64,000 nt of DNA from Herpetosiphonaceae bacterium (GCA_013821605.1 JACDGP010000004.1:1-64000); one strand, 5' to 3'. Counted from the stretch's first letter, positions 10,087 to 19,020 are shown. Translations and numbers: made by a program. Notes: a model not told the origin generated them from the letters alone.

Positions 10087-11151
10087 TTAGGAGTGATACA
10101 AGTCGGTGATTGCCACAGCCTGACCGCCCTGCCCAGCCGAGCGATAAGCCGCATCCAATAACTCGACTGTCCGTTGGCCTATCTCACCAGGCGAACCGTT
10201 CGTAGCGCGACCGAGAATAATCTCCACTAAGTTGTTAGCAGGAGCGAAGCGTGGATAACCTGCATCCTCGTCCGCAAAGGGTTCCAGTTCCTCCCGCACG
10301 TCACCGGGTCCCCGGATTGTGGTGGTCGTGCGTACCAAATCCATGTCAATGGCGCCGTGCTCACAGTGGATCTGCAAGTCGAGCTTGCGCTGTATGCCGT
10401 TGCCGGTCCCACCCACCACGCCAAGCGCCCCACCGTCAAATTCAACCGTCATGCTATCGACGAGATCGAGGGGGAGACCATGATTGCTCATCAGCCCCAG
10501 TACACGGCGCGCACGCAACCCACTAACGAAAAACAACAAGCCGGCGGCGTGCGTGATTTGCAAATGTCCCATGCCGCCACCCGACAAGTGCGGCTGGCTG
10601 TAGACGGCACCCGGCCCATGCACCGGGTAGGCACCTGGATGATCGGACGCGTCATGTCCACTCAGGAGCTCACGGATACCTGAGCAGAAAATGCAACTGA
10701 CAAACTGGACCGCGCCGAGCAGACCGGATGCGCTGACGGCACGAGCCTGCAGCACATGCGGCGAGTAATGCCAAGGATAACCGACGATGAGTTCGCAGCC
10801 GCGTACCCTCGCGGTCTCAACTAGGATTCGCGCGTCGTTCGCATACAGCACCATCGGTTTTTCCACGACGACGTGGACCCCGTGCTCCAGGCAAGCCCTG
10901 GCGATCTGGAAATGGGTTGCATGCGGGGTCGCAACGATGACACCATCAGGCTGCTCGGTCGCGAGCATCTGGTGATAATCCGTGTAGCGCTGTTCCACAC
11001 CAAACGCATCGGCTGCAGCCTGCAAACGTCTGGGCACGGCATCGCAAAGCGCAACCAGTTCTGCGTCAGCATGTTGTTGGATAGCGGGGATGTGTGTGAA
11101 GGTAGACCACCAGCCGGTGCCGATGATGGCAATCCGTGCTTTTTTCTGCAT
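10087..11151 (-). CDS. Gfo/Idh/MocA-family oxidoreductase
   Basis: This 354-residue NAD(P)-dependent oxidoreductase has an N-terminal Rossmann fold (IIGTGWWSTFTHIPAIQ) and the signature VVEKPM near residues 95-99, whose Lys is catalytic in the family. The C-terminal half is the usual alpha/beta substrate domain with GGGMGHLQITHAAGLLFF, where the His is a candidate substrate-binding residue. It lies between the lactonase-like gene (15 bases) and the dehydratase-like gene (67 bases), all on the minus strand, so it is likely part of the same deoxy-sugar operon. The exact substrate is unknown. Confidence 0.87.
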   Translation of the reverse strand: MQKKARIAIIGTGWWSTFTHIPAIQQHADAELVALCDAVPRRLQAAADAFGVEQRYTDYHQMLATEQPDGVIVATPHATHFQIARACLEHGVHVVVEKPMVLYANDARILVETARVRGCELIVGYPWHYSPHVLQARAVSASGLLGAVQFVSCIFCSGIRELLSGHDASDHPGAYPVHGPGAVYSQPHLSGGGMGHLQITHAAGLLFFVSGLRARRVLGLMSNHGLPLDLVDSMTVEFDGGALGVVGGTGNGIQRKLDLQIHCEHGAIDMDLVRTTTTIRGPGDVREELEPFADEDAGYPRFAPANNLVEIILGRATNGSPGEIGQRTVELLDAAYRSAGQGGQAVAITDLYHS

Positions 11152-11165
11152 AGCGTGTGGTACCC

Positions 11166-12071
11166 TTACGTACTAGCTTGGTCAGATTGTTCACTGCTTG
11201 CATCATCCCCATATTCAGGGAGACGATAGAAGCGGCATGCGTTCTCCCGCCATAGCTTCTCGCGGGCGAGCGGTGCTAGCTGCGCGGTAAGTGCATCAAG
11301 TGTGTCAACCCAGCGCAGGTAGCTCGATGCCAGTAGGCACACCGGCCAGTCACTGCCAAACACGACCCGGTCCTCGCCAAATACGGCAAGCGCGTGCGCG
11401 ACATACGGGGCAAGCTCCTCGTCCGTCCAACCTGCGTGATCGGCTGCGGTGACGACACCGCTGATTTTGCACATCACGTTCGGGAGTTCGGCCAGTTCAC
11501 TCAGTTCCCTCCGCCAGGGTTCTGGTACGTGTCCAGCAATATCCGGCTTGCCAAGGTGATCGAGGATGAATTGTGTCTCGCGACACTGCCGGACGAGCGC
11601 AATCGTTTGAGTAAGCTGGTGATGGGTGATCCCTAGATCGAATGATAGCCCATACTCCGGTAGGAGCTGTACACCACGAACAAAGTGCGGTTGTAAACAA
11701 AATGTGGGATCTGGCTCGCTTTGAATCAGCCGCCGGACGCCTTTCACCTTTGGGCTGATAGCTACAAGTTCCGCAAGATAGGGCCGTACGCCGGCTCCAT
11801 GCTCAAGCGGTGCCCAGGCTACAATCCCCGCCATATGCCGGTCCTCGCGGGCATGCTCAACCACCCAGTGGATCTCACGTAGGCCATCCTCGGGTACAGC
11901 GTCAACCTGTACGTAGACGATTGCTACCACATTGATGCCCCATGTCTGGTCATCGTACTCGCGAAGGCCTAGCGGGCGGTTGAGCAGGTCGACGCCGTCT
12001 AGCCACGGAATACGAATGGCAGCTGGATCCCAGAGATGCACGTGCGCATCAATAATTGTCGTCTCAGGCAC
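11166..12071 (-). CDS. Amidohydrolase-family lactonase (L-rhamnono/L-fucono-lactonase-like)
   Basis: The 301-residue protein is an amidohydrolase-superfamily TIM barrel of the Amidohydro_2 type. It shows the metal-binding DAHVHLWDP at residues 8-16, LDHLGKPD in the middle and FGSDWPV near the C-terminus with the conserved Asp. Close relatives include L-fuconolactonase and L-rhamnono-gamma-lactonase, which open sugar lactones to acids. The downstream gene two places away encodes a rhamnonate-dehydratase-like enzyme, the next step of the non-phosphorylating pathway. Other members decarboxylate or hydrolyse different lactones, so the specificity is inferred from neighbours. Confidence 0.8.
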   Translation of the reverse strand: MPETTIIDAHVHLWDPAAIRIPWLDGVDLLNRPLGLREYDDQTWGINVVAIVYVQVDAVPEDGLREIHWVVEHAREDRHMAGIVAWAPLEHGAGVRPYLAELVAISPKVKGVRRLIQSEPDPTFCLQPHFVRGVQLLPEYGLSFDLGITHHQLTQTIALVRQCRETQFILDHLGKPDIAGHVPEPWRRELSELAELPNVMCKISGVVTAADHAGWTDEELAPYVAHALAVFGEDRVVFGSDWPVCLLASSYLRWVDTLDALTAQLAPLAREKLWRENACRFYRLPEYGDDASSEQSDQAST

Positions 12072-12102
12072 GAGCTTGTCCTCCCGTATGTGAGTCAGAC
12101 AA

Positions 12103-13128
12103 CTATGGGATGAGCAGCACCTTGGCGACGTTGCCGGGAGCGTCGATCAACCGCTCAAACCACATCCCGCCATCAGCGAGCGGCGCTTCAACAATCCAAG
12201 GGTCCAGCCGGACTGCACCGCGCGACAACCGGTCTAGCGCTTCAGCGAAGTTGGCGTGGCTGTAGCAGAAGCAGCCGCGCACCACAAGCTCGCGCCGAAT
12301 AATGTCGGCCGCCGGCATGGTACTGCTCTCCTCATGGAGACCGCTCAAGATCACCGTGCCAGCTGAACGGGTTGTGGCAACAGCTTGCGCGCGAGTCTGC
12401 GCCAACCCTACGGCATCGACCGCGACGGCAACACCCCGGCGACCGGTCGCAGTGCGAATTTCCTCTACCACATCCTGCGAACGGGCGTCGAGCACTGTTC
12501 CGCCTAGAGCTCTGCCCATCTCCAGCCGAGCCGGATCGCGGTCGGTGATAAAGACGCGTTCAGCACCTTGTAGATTAAATGCTTGCAAGGCCAGTAGCCC
12601 AATGGGCCCGGCACCTATCACCAAGGTATCCTCGCCTCCTAGTGGTCCTGCCACTTCGCCGATTCTAACCCCGACTGCTACCGGTTCTACCAGCGCGCCG
12701 GATCTTAATGGGAAGTCCGTAGGTAGCGGTGTAATGGCCTGGAGCGGGACACAAACATATTCGGCAAAGGCGCCGGGCCGGGCTGCCCCTACCAGCTGAC
12801 GCGTGCTACATAGGTGCTCACGCCCGGATTGGCAGAAGCTGCAGCTGCCACATGCCAGCATGGGATTCACGGTCACCCACTGGCCAGAGGTTAGATGAGG
12901 TTCGCGCTCGGCGGATGCCGGCCCGAGGGCGACAATCTCGCCGGAGAACTCGTGACCCATAATCAGGGGTGGAACTCGGAGGGCATTGTGTCCGAGATAG
13001 CCGCTGAGCTCGGAGCCACAGATTCCAGCAAAAGCCACCTTAATCAGCGCTTCATCTGCGCCAAGCTCCGGATCCGGCTGGTCGCGCATATTCATAACAC
13101 GCGGACCTTCCCATACTAATGTTCGCAC
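12103..13128 (-). CDS. Zinc-dependent medium-chain alcohol (sugar/polyol) dehydrogenase
   Basis: The 341-residue product is a medium-chain dehydrogenase. It has the catalytic-zinc Cys in CGSE and the GHE motif in the first 60 residues, the four-Cys structural zinc loop CGSCSFCQSGREHLC near 93-107, and the NAD-binding VIGAGPIGLLALQ. It resembles threonine, sorbitol or galactitol-phosphate dehydrogenases. The start is a GTG with GAGG seven bases upstream, and a sigma-70-like promoter about 20 bases further up. It is the first gene of the minus-strand deoxy-sugar cluster and may oxidise L-rhamnose or a later hydroxy-acid; this is inference. Confidence 0.85.
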   Translation of the reverse strand: MRTLVWEGPRVMNMRDQPDPELGADEALIKVAFAGICGSELSGYLGHNALRVPPLIMGHEFSGEIVALGPASAEREPHLTSGQWVTVNPMLACGSCSFCQSGREHLCSTRQLVGAARPGAFAEYVCVPLQAITPLPTDFPLRSGALVEPVAVGVRIGEVAGPLGGEDTLVIGAGPIGLLALQAFNLQGAERVFITDRDPARLEMGRALGGTVLDARSQDVVEEIRTATGRRGVAVAVDAVGLAQTRAQAVATTRSAGTVILSGLHEESSTMPAADIIRRELVVRGCFCYSHANFAEALDRLSRGAVRLDPWIVEAPLADGGMWFERLIDAPGNVAKVLLIP

Positions 13129-13153
13129 TTTGTTGCCTCACTGCATATACATA

Positions 13154-13182
13154 GATATAGCATGCAGAAAAAATCCGGTCAA
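13154..13182 (-). promoter_or_regulatory. Sigma-70-like promoter of the minus-strand deoxy-sugar cluster
   Basis: Read on the minus strand, TTGACC (13182-13177) is followed after exactly 17 bases by TATATC (13159-13154), matching TTGACA/TATAAT at 5 and 4 of 6 positions. The predicted start of transcription leaves a leader of about 20 bases that includes GAGG before the GTG of the alcohol dehydrogenase gene. An overlapping inverted repeat, CTGCAT (13141-13146) with ATGCAG (13162-13167), could be an operator. Confidence 0.5.
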
Positions 13183-13320
13183 GCACCTTCTGGGTAACTC
13201 AGTCTTTGTAAGGGGCAGGGCTCCGGCGGCATGGTATCATGGCGCATCCGACAACGTGGGAGGCGACATGTTCACAAATAGCCTGCCTGTCACTAAGTTC
13301 AACAAGGAGCAAGGCACCTG

Positions 13321-16044
13321 ATGTCAGCTGATCTCCATCCCTTAGATGTACGCTGTGAGTATCGTATCAATCCTCTCGGGATCGATGTCGCCGTGCCACG
13401 GCTTAGCTGGGCCTTGGTGGCAGAACAGCGTGGTCAGAGGCAGGCGGGTTACCAAATTCTGGTGTCTAGCAGTGCTGAGCGCTTAGCAACAGATGTTGGC
13501 GATTTGTGGGATAGCGGCTATGTGGCGTCCGAGCAATCCGTTCATCGTGTGTACGGCGGACAACCGCTTGCCAGCGGTCAGCGCAGCTGGTGGAAGGTAC
13601 GGGTATGGGATCAGCAAGGGCAGCCATCAACCTACAGCTCTGCGGCATGGTGGGAGATGGGTTTGCTGCGGCCCGAGGAGTGGCAGGCGCAGTGGATTGG
13701 TGTGGAGCCACCACTACCGGTGGAACCGATGCCGGTCTTTACCAAACGACTGCGTAAGGGCCGACTCGCCGGCTTGATTGCTAGTCCTTACCTACGTAAG
13801 AGCGTCGTTGTGCCCCAGTCAGTGCAACGCGCGCGCTTGTACGTCACCGCCAAAGGCCTGTATATCTGCTCCATCAACGGCCAGCGGGTAGGCAATGCGC
13901 TGCTCACGCCGGGCTGGACCGATTATGACCGGCGTATCCAATATCAAAGCTATGACGTAACCGAACTGCTTCGACCGGGCCCAAATGTGCTTGGGGCAAT
14001 TCTCGGGACGGGGTGGTACAGTGGCTATGTCGGCTTTGGGCGGCAGTGCCGGCATTATGGTACGCGGCCCCAGTTGCTGTTGCAGCTCCAGCTTGAATAT
14101 GTCGACGGCACCACAGCCACAATCATTTCTGATGGGACGTGGAAAGCAGCTAGCGGGCCGATCACCTTCTCTGACCTTTTGATGGGTGAGAGCTATGACG
14201 CGCGGGCCGAGCTGGTTGATTGGGATCAAGTGGACTTCGATGATCGCTCCTGGCAACCAGTGGATGTACGGCCCTGTGATGCCACGCTGCTGGTGTCCAG
14301 CTGTGATCAGCCCGTTGCAATTACCGAGGAATTGACACCGGTTGACATAAAGAGAATAGGACGCGACAGCTATCTTGCTGATATGGGTCAGAATATGACG
14401 GGCTGGGTGCGCTTGAAGGTGCAAGGCAAAGCGGGTCGGCAGATTCGGCTGCGCTTCGTGGAAATCCTTGATGCCAAAGGGCGTGTTTATACGACCAACC
14501 TACGTGCGGCCCGGCAAACCGATACCTATATTTTGCGGGGTGGCGGACCTGAAGTATGGGAGCCCCACTTCACGTTTCATGGCTTCCGCTATGTTGAAGT
14601 GCAGGGCTATCCTGGGGATCTGACGCCGGACGCACTTACCGGTTGCGTGGTTCACTCGGCTACACTACTCACCGGCACGTTTCAATGTTCCCATCCGATG
14701 GTTAACCAACTCGCACGTAATATTACCTGGGGTCAGCGCGGCAACTTCTTGAGTATTCCAACCGATTGTCCACAGCGCGACGAGCGCTTAGGGTGGTTGG
14801 GCGACGCACAGATTTTCATTCGCACAGCCTGCCTGAACATGGACGTCGCCGCATTCTTTACGAAATGGATGCGCGATGTCGCTGACGGACAATCGGCAGC
14901 TGGCGGCTTTCCAGACGTAGCACCGCGCCTCGTTGACCTGAGTGACGGTGCGCCGGCCTGGGGGGATGCCGGTATCATCGTGCCCTGGACGATCTATCAA
15001 AGCTATGCTGACACGCGGATCATCGAGGAGCATTGGGATGCGATGGTGCGGTGGATGGCTTACTTGGAGCAGGCCAATCCCGGCTGGCTGCGGATCGGGC
15101 GGCTGAACAATAACTTTGGCGATTGGCTATCGATCAAAGCTGAAACCCCACCGGATGTGCTGGCGACCGCCTATTGGGCCTACGACGCACAGCTGATGGC
15201 GCAGATGGCGCGGGCCATTGGCCATGAAGCTGAGGCTAGCGCCTATGAGCAGCTCTTCGGGGAGATTAAGGCTGCGTTTATCGCGGCTTATGTCGCGGAC
15301 GATGGCACGATTAAAGGCGAGACCCAAACTGCGTACGTCCTAGCGCTGCATATGCAGTTGCTGCCAGATGAACTGCGGCCACAAGCGGTGCAGCATCTGG
15401 TGGCCGATATTGAGCGCCGGGACTGGCACCTCTCGACCGGTTTCGTCGGCGTTGGCTACCTGCTCCCGGTCTTAACAGCGGGTGGGCGACAGGATGTAGC
15501 ATATCGTTTGCTGCTCAACGATACGTTCCCGTCGTGGGGCTATTCGATTAAACACGGTGCAACGACCATCTGGGAGCGCTGGGATGGCTGGACCGAAGAA
15601 GGCGGGTTTCAGGATCCGGGCATGAACTCGTTCAATCATTACTCGCTTGGCTCAGTCGGTGAGTGGCTGTATCGCTTCGTCGGCGGGATCGATGTGGACG
15701 CTATGCAGCCCGGTTATCAACACATCCTGATCCATCCGCAGCCGGGTGGTGAACTAACCTCCGCTCGAGCAGAGTATGCCTCGATTCGCGGCAACATCAT
15801 TAGCGAATGGCAGCTTGAGGGTGACGTATTCTCGCTACAGGTGACAATTCCCGCTAATACCACGGCGACCATCGTGATGCCCACCAATATTGCGACTGAG
15901 GTCACTGAAGGTGCGCGCCTGGCGGCGCAGGCTGAGGGTGTGCGATTCGTCCGTCAGGAAGCGAACCGAGCATTTTTTGAGATCATCGGTGGTAGCTACG
16001 ACTTCACCGGTCATATGTCGTCTGTTGAACGTACAACTGGTTAG
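13321..16044 (+). CDS. Alpha-L-rhamnosidase (GH78)
   Basis: The 907-residue enzyme has the standard GH78 domain order: an N-terminal fibronectin-like domain (PLGIDVAVPRLSW, WDSGYV, WWKVRVWD), beta-sandwich domains, an (alpha/alpha)6 barrel, and a C-terminal beta-sandwich. Catalytic landmarks are DCPQRDERLGWLGDAQ, with the acidic residues around 484-493, and the general-base Glu of GSVGEWLYR near residue 781. There is no signal peptide, so it probably cleaves imported rhamnosides in the cytoplasm. An ATG with AAGGAG about eleven bases upstream supports the start. It opens the plus-strand arm of the divergent deoxy-sugar locus and supplies the L-rhamnose that the other arm appears to oxidise. 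Confidence 0.93.
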   Translation: MSADLHPLDVRCEYRINPLGIDVAVPRLSWALVAEQRGQRQAGYQILVSSSAERLATDVGDLWDSGYVASEQSVHRVYGGQPLASGQRSWWKVRVWDQQGQPSTYSSAAWWEMGLLRPEEWQAQWIGVEPPLPVEPMPVFTKRLRKGRLAGLIASPYLRKSVVVPQSVQRARLYVTAKGLYICSINGQRVGNALLTPGWTDYDRRIQYQSYDVTELLRPGPNVLGAILGTGWYSGYVGFGRQCRHYGTRPQLLLQLQLEYVDGTTATIISDGTWKAASGPITFSDLLMGESYDARAELVDWDQVDFDDRSWQPVDVRPCDATLLVSSCDQPVAITEELTPVDIKRIGRDSYLADMGQNMTGWVRLKVQGKAGRQIRLRFVEILDAKGRVYTTNLRAARQTDTYILRGGGPEVWEPHFTFHGFRYVEVQGYPGDLTPDALTGCVVHSATLLTGTFQCSHPMVNQLARNITWGQRGNFLSIPTDCPQRDERLGWLGDAQIFIRTACLNMDVAAFFTKWMRDVADGQSAAGGFPDVAPRLVDLSDGAPAWGDAGIIVPWTIYQSYADTRIIEEHWDAMVRWMAYLEQANPGWLRIGRLNNNFGDWLSIKAETPPDVLATAYWAYDAQLMAQMARAIGHEAEASAYEQLFGEIKAAFIAAYVADDGTIKGETQTAYVLALHMQLLPDELRPQAVQHLVADIERRDWHLSTGFVGVGYLLPVLTAGGRQDVAYRLLLNDTFPSWGYSIKHGATTIWERWDGWTEEGGFQDPGMNSFNHYSLGSVGEWLYRFVGGIDVDAMQPGYQHILIHPQPGGELTSARAEYASIRGNIISEWQLEGDVFSLQVTIPANTTATIVMPTNIATEVTEGARLAAQAEGVRFVRQEANRAFFEIIGGSYDFTGHMSSVERTTG

Positions 16045-16060
16045 AGGCGGGAAAAATAAT

Positions 16061-16073
16061 TTGATAATATCAA
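16061..16073. promoter_or_regulatory. Perfect 13-bp inverted repeat after the rhamnosidase gene
   Basis: TTGATA and TATCAA face each other around a single central A in an AT-rich patch, in contrast to the surrounding sequence. It lies 17 bases after the rhamnosidase stop and about 135 bases before the SDR start. It could be an operator or part of an internal promoter for the SDR-BtpA-kinase part of the cluster. It is too AT-rich to be a convincing terminator. Confidence 0.25.
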
Positions 16074-16208
16074 TTCCGTAACCGCTCAGTATAAGCGTCC
16101 TTGGTGGGTATTCGCCGCGATGGAACTGGCTTCCCTCCCGGTGATCCTGCTGTTTATGGTCTTGCAACGCTATTTCTATCAATCCGCAGTTATGACAGGT
16201 GTGAAAGG

Positions 16209-17042
16209 ATGAATGGACGAGTGAGTATGCGCTTTGCGGGCAAGGTCGCGCTCGTTACTGGCGCAGCACAGGGCATCGGGCGCGCGACCGCGCTGCGCTT
16301 CGCTCAGGACGGTGCGGATGTCGTGATCGCTGATGTTAATCTGGCGGGAGCCGAGGAGTCTGCCCGCGAGATCGACAAGCTGGGTTGCGCGGCCCTCGCG
16401 GTGCAGGCCGACGTTACGGATGAGCACAACTGCGAGCAGTTGATCGCCGCGATCACCGAGCGCTTCGGACATCTCGATATCGTCTTTGCGAATGCCGGGA
16501 TAGGCGGAGGAGCGCCGGTCAACGAGTTGCCGGCAGCCCAGTGGGATCGCGTGATCGCCGTCAATCTCCGGGGCGTCTTTCTGACCTGCAAGTACAGTAT
16601 TCCGGCGCTGATCAAGGCTGGTGGCGGCGCGATCATCACGATGTCGTCTTCGATGGCCGGCTGGGATACCTCATCGACCGGTGCCGCCTATATGGCGAGC
16701 AAGGAGGGTGTCAGTGGCTTGACCAAAAGTCTAGCCCTGCAGCTCGGTGGGCATGGTATCCGGGTCAATGCCATCTGTCCGGGCGTGATCCAGACGCGTC
16801 TGGACTTCAAGCCCGGTACCAGCGAGGCCGAATGGCAGGCGCGCTACGACCGGTTCGCCAAGCGTATTCCGCTGCGCCGTGTTGGCCAGCCAGAAGACGT
16901 CGCGGCGGTCGTCGCGTTTCTTGCGTCGGACGACGCACGCCATATGTCGGGCTCACTGCTGCTCGTTGACGGGGGGCAAACCCTGCAGAGTTGGAGCAAT
17001 GCGCCCAACGACGAGAGCTATCCACTAGACGGTAACTGGTAA
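16209..17042 (+). CDS. Short-chain dehydrogenase/reductase (SDR)
   Basis: The product is a classical SDR of about 277 residues. It has the TGAAQGIG cofactor loop, an Asp ending the second strand (VVIADVN) that favours NAD, NAG in FANAGIGG, and the catalytic Tyr-Lys pair in AYMASK near residue 161. SDRs serve as L-rhamnose or L-fucose 1-dehydrogenases and as 2-keto-3-deoxy-rhamnonate dehydrogenases in non-phosphorylating pathways, so the position after a rhamnosidase is suggestive. The ATG at 16209 follows GAAAGG with no spacing; the ATG at 16227 (MRFAGK) may be the true start. Confidence 0.87.
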   Translation: MNGRVSMRFAGKVALVTGAAQGIGRATALRFAQDGADVVIADVNLAGAEESAREIDKLGCAALAVQADVTDEHNCEQLIAAITERFGHLDIVFANAGIGGGAPVNELPAAQWDRVIAVNLRGVFLTCKYSIPALIKAGGGAIITMSSSMAGWDTSSTGAAYMASKEGVSGLTKSLALQLGGHGIRVNAICPGVIQTRLDFKPGTSEAEWQARYDRFAKRIPLRRVGQPEDVAAVVAFLASDDARHMSGSLLLVDGGQTLQSWSNAPNDESYPLDGNW

Positions 17043-17070
17043 CGAGCGACAGCTGCGAAAGGAACGACAC

Positions 17071-17871
17071 GTGCGAACTTTTGATCGTCTCGGCAAGCGT
17101 AAGGCAGTTCTTGGCATGGTCCATCTCGGCACGATGCCGGGAACACCATTCTATGAAGAAGATAGCTACGAGGCAACCTTTGAAAAGGCCATGGAGGACG
17201 CGACTGCGCTCGACCAAGGTGGTGCGGACGGTTGCCTGGTCCAGACGGTTGATCGCGTTTATAGTGTCAAGGATGAATCGAATCCGACGCGCGTTGCGGG
17301 CGTGGCGAACATCGTCCGCGCGATCGACAAAGCGACGCGGCCAGATTTTCAGATCGGCGTCCAGATTATGCGCAACGCCCTGAAGGCATCCCTGGCCGTC
17401 GCCAAGGTTTGCAACGGTAGCTACCTGCGCTGTGGTGCGTTGGTTGGCGCGACCCTCACCGCACACGGCATGGTCGAGGCCGATCCCTTGGATGTGATGG
17501 AATACCGCGTCATGATCGGAGCCCAGCATGTCAAGATGATCGTTGAGATCGACTCGATGCACTTCAAATGGCTCGGTGGCAAACCGATCGCAGAGGTGGC
17601 ACGCAATGCAAAATATGTCGGCGCGGACGCAGTCTCCTTGGGCGACCCGGACGAGGAGACGACACTCCGTATGATCCATGATGTGCGTCACGCCGTGCCC
17701 GGTCTGCCAATCATCCTCGCCGGCTACACCAATCATGCAAATGCTGCTCGCCTTATGGCCGATGTGGATGGCGCGTTCGTCGGCACCTGCTTGGAGCGTG
17801 GCGGCTGGGCCGGACACATTGATATAGACCGCGTGCGCGAGTACGTCGAGATCGTTCGTGGCCTCGAATAA
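17071..17871 (+). CDS. BtpA/SgcQ-family TIM-barrel protein
   Basis: The 266-residue protein matches the BtpA family: LGMVHLGTMPGTP at the N-terminus, DQGGADGCLVQ, the repeated GA and GADAVSLGDPDEET segments of a TIM barrel, and LAGYTNHANAARLM with DGAFVGTCLE near the end. BtpA was named from a role in photosystem I accumulation in cyanobacteria, but bacterial members such as E. coli SgcQ lie in sugar operons and are probably enzymes of unknown reaction. The start is a GTG preceded by AAAGGA at seven bases. It is followed by a small ORF, a PfkB-like gene and an ADP-ribosylglycohydrolase gene, all closely spaced, which points to a shared pathway. Confidence 0.85.
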   Translation: MRTFDRLGKRKAVLGMVHLGTMPGTPFYEEDSYEATFEKAMEDATALDQGGADGCLVQTVDRVYSVKDESNPTRVAGVANIVRAIDKATRPDFQIGVQIMRNALKASLAVAKVCNGSYLRCGALVGATLTAHGMVEADPLDVMEYRVMIGAQHVKMIVEIDSMHFKWLGGKPIAEVARNAKYVGADAVSLGDPDEETTLRMIHDVRHAVPGLPIILAGYTNHANAARLMADVDGAFVGTCLERGGWAGHIDIDRVREYVEIVRGLE

Positions 17872-17914
17872 GCCGGAGTACTGCGCACTGATCACTGAAC
17901 AGAAACAAGGATAG

Positions 17915-18061
17915 ATGTATGTTGCCTGGGTGTTTCCGGTGATCGGCGATGTGCGCGAGGAGTTCTCGCCGCTGGTCTACCATATTGGTGCCGATCTGTT
18001 TGCGTCGTTTGTCGCCGAAGATCTCGGGCGCATGCTCTTCCAAAGTGATGATCCCGTATGA
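17915..18061 (+). CDS. 48-residue ORF coupled to the PfkB-like gene
   Basis: A short frame starts at an ATG four bases after AAGGA and ends in TGA overlapping the ATG of the next gene (ATGA). The peptide is 48 residues, with a hydrophobic start (MYVAWVFPVIG) and an acidic, amphipathic remainder ending in DDPV. I do not recognise it. The ribosome site, the tight fit between two genes and the coupling to the kinase-like gene argue that it is translated, perhaps as a leader or small subunit. Confidence 0.4.
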   Translation: MYVAWVFPVIGDVREEFSPLVYHIGADLFASFVAEDLGRMLFQSDDPV

Positions 18062-19020
18062 CCGCCGACGTAGTGCACATGCTCGACTACCTCATTTACG
18101 GCAAAATCATCATCGACAACATCCGGCTACGCGACGGTCAGGTTGTCGATGGCGTGCTCGGCGGTGGGGGTCCACAGGCCGCCTTCGGCGCGCGCTTATG
18201 GACGGAAGGAGTGGGCTTTTTGTCGCGCGCCGGTCGCGACATCGAGCCTGAATACCTCCAAACCCTTGAACGACTGAGCATCGACTTGCGTGGCGTGACG
18301 TTGTACGACGATATTCTGACACTGCGCAATCAAATGATGACATACGACGAGAACGAGTACATGCGAGATCACAAGGGCGAGTTAAGCCGCGTCGTGATTC
18401 GTGAGGAGAACTGGGTCAAGCTGCTGTCGCAGCCGCTGACCTTGCCCGCAGCTTATACGTCGCCACGCGTAATCCACCTCGTCACCGAGTTTGCCGACGA
18501 GCCAATGGTACATGACGCCCTGACACTCCGGGCAGCCGGTGCGACCTTCTCGCTTGAGCCGCTGATCGATTTCCACGAATGGAGTAACCGTGATGCCATC
18601 ATTGGCCTGTTGCCGCAGGTTGACCTCGTCACGCCCGACTGGCTCTCAGCCAGCAGCATCGCCGGCAGCGATGATCCGCGACACGTTGTCGACTACTGGT
18701 CGCGGCTGGGTCCAAAGCTGGTCGCGATTCGGCACGGGCATCATGGTTCATATGTCTGGGATGCCGACCATGATCAACTCTGGCACATTCCGCCGGTGCC
18801 GATCCAGGTCATCGATCCAACTGGTGCCGGTAATAGCTACGGCGGCGGCTTATCCATCGGATGGAGCCAGACGCAGGATGCACTCCTGGCCGGCTGTTAT
18901 GCATCCGTGTCAGCCGCGTTCCTGGTAGAGCGCGTCGGCCTGCCGCAGCTTTCGCCTGATCTAATGAACGCGGCGAACCAGCGCTTCGACGCAGCCGTTG
19001 ATGCGGCGCGGCGACTGTAA
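18058..19020 (+). CDS. PfkB-family (ribokinase-like) protein with Asn in place of the catalytic Asp
   Basis: The 320-residue protein has the ribokinase-like fold. The N-terminal part contains DYLIYGKIIIDNI and the GG-rich GVLGGGGPQAAFGARLW substrate region; the C-terminal part carries the second signature as DPTGAGNSYGGG. In sugar kinases the residue after GAG is the catalytic base Asp; here it is Asn259. Fungal MAK32-like proteins share this GxGNS form, so it may represent a distinct subfamily rather than a decayed kinase. Its neighbours, BtpA-like and ADP-ribosylglycohydrolase-like, recall the E. coli yegU-yegV pair. The substrate is unknown, and whether it phosphorylates at all is open. 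Confidence 0.8.
   Translation: MTADVVHMLDYLIYGKIIIDNIRLRDGQVVDGVLGGGGPQAAFGARLWTEGVGFLSRAGRDIEPEYLQTLERLSIDLRGVTLYDDILTLRNQMMTYDENEYMRDHKGELSRVVIREENWVKLLSQPLTLPAAYTSPRVIHLVTEFADEPMVHDALTLRAAGATFSLEPLIDFHEWSNRDAIIGLLPQVDLVTPDWLSASSIAGSDDPRHVVDYWSRLGPKLVAIRHGHHGSYVWDADHDQLWHIPPVPIQVIDPTGAGNSYGGGLSIGWSQTQDALLAGCYASVSAAFLVERVGLPQLSPDLMNAANQRFDAAVDAARRL

Noticed and set aside
16807-17895. 362-codon open frame on the minus strand across the SDR and BtpA-like genes
   Set aside because: It is antisense to two well-supported genes, shows no domain pattern and has no matching ribosome site.
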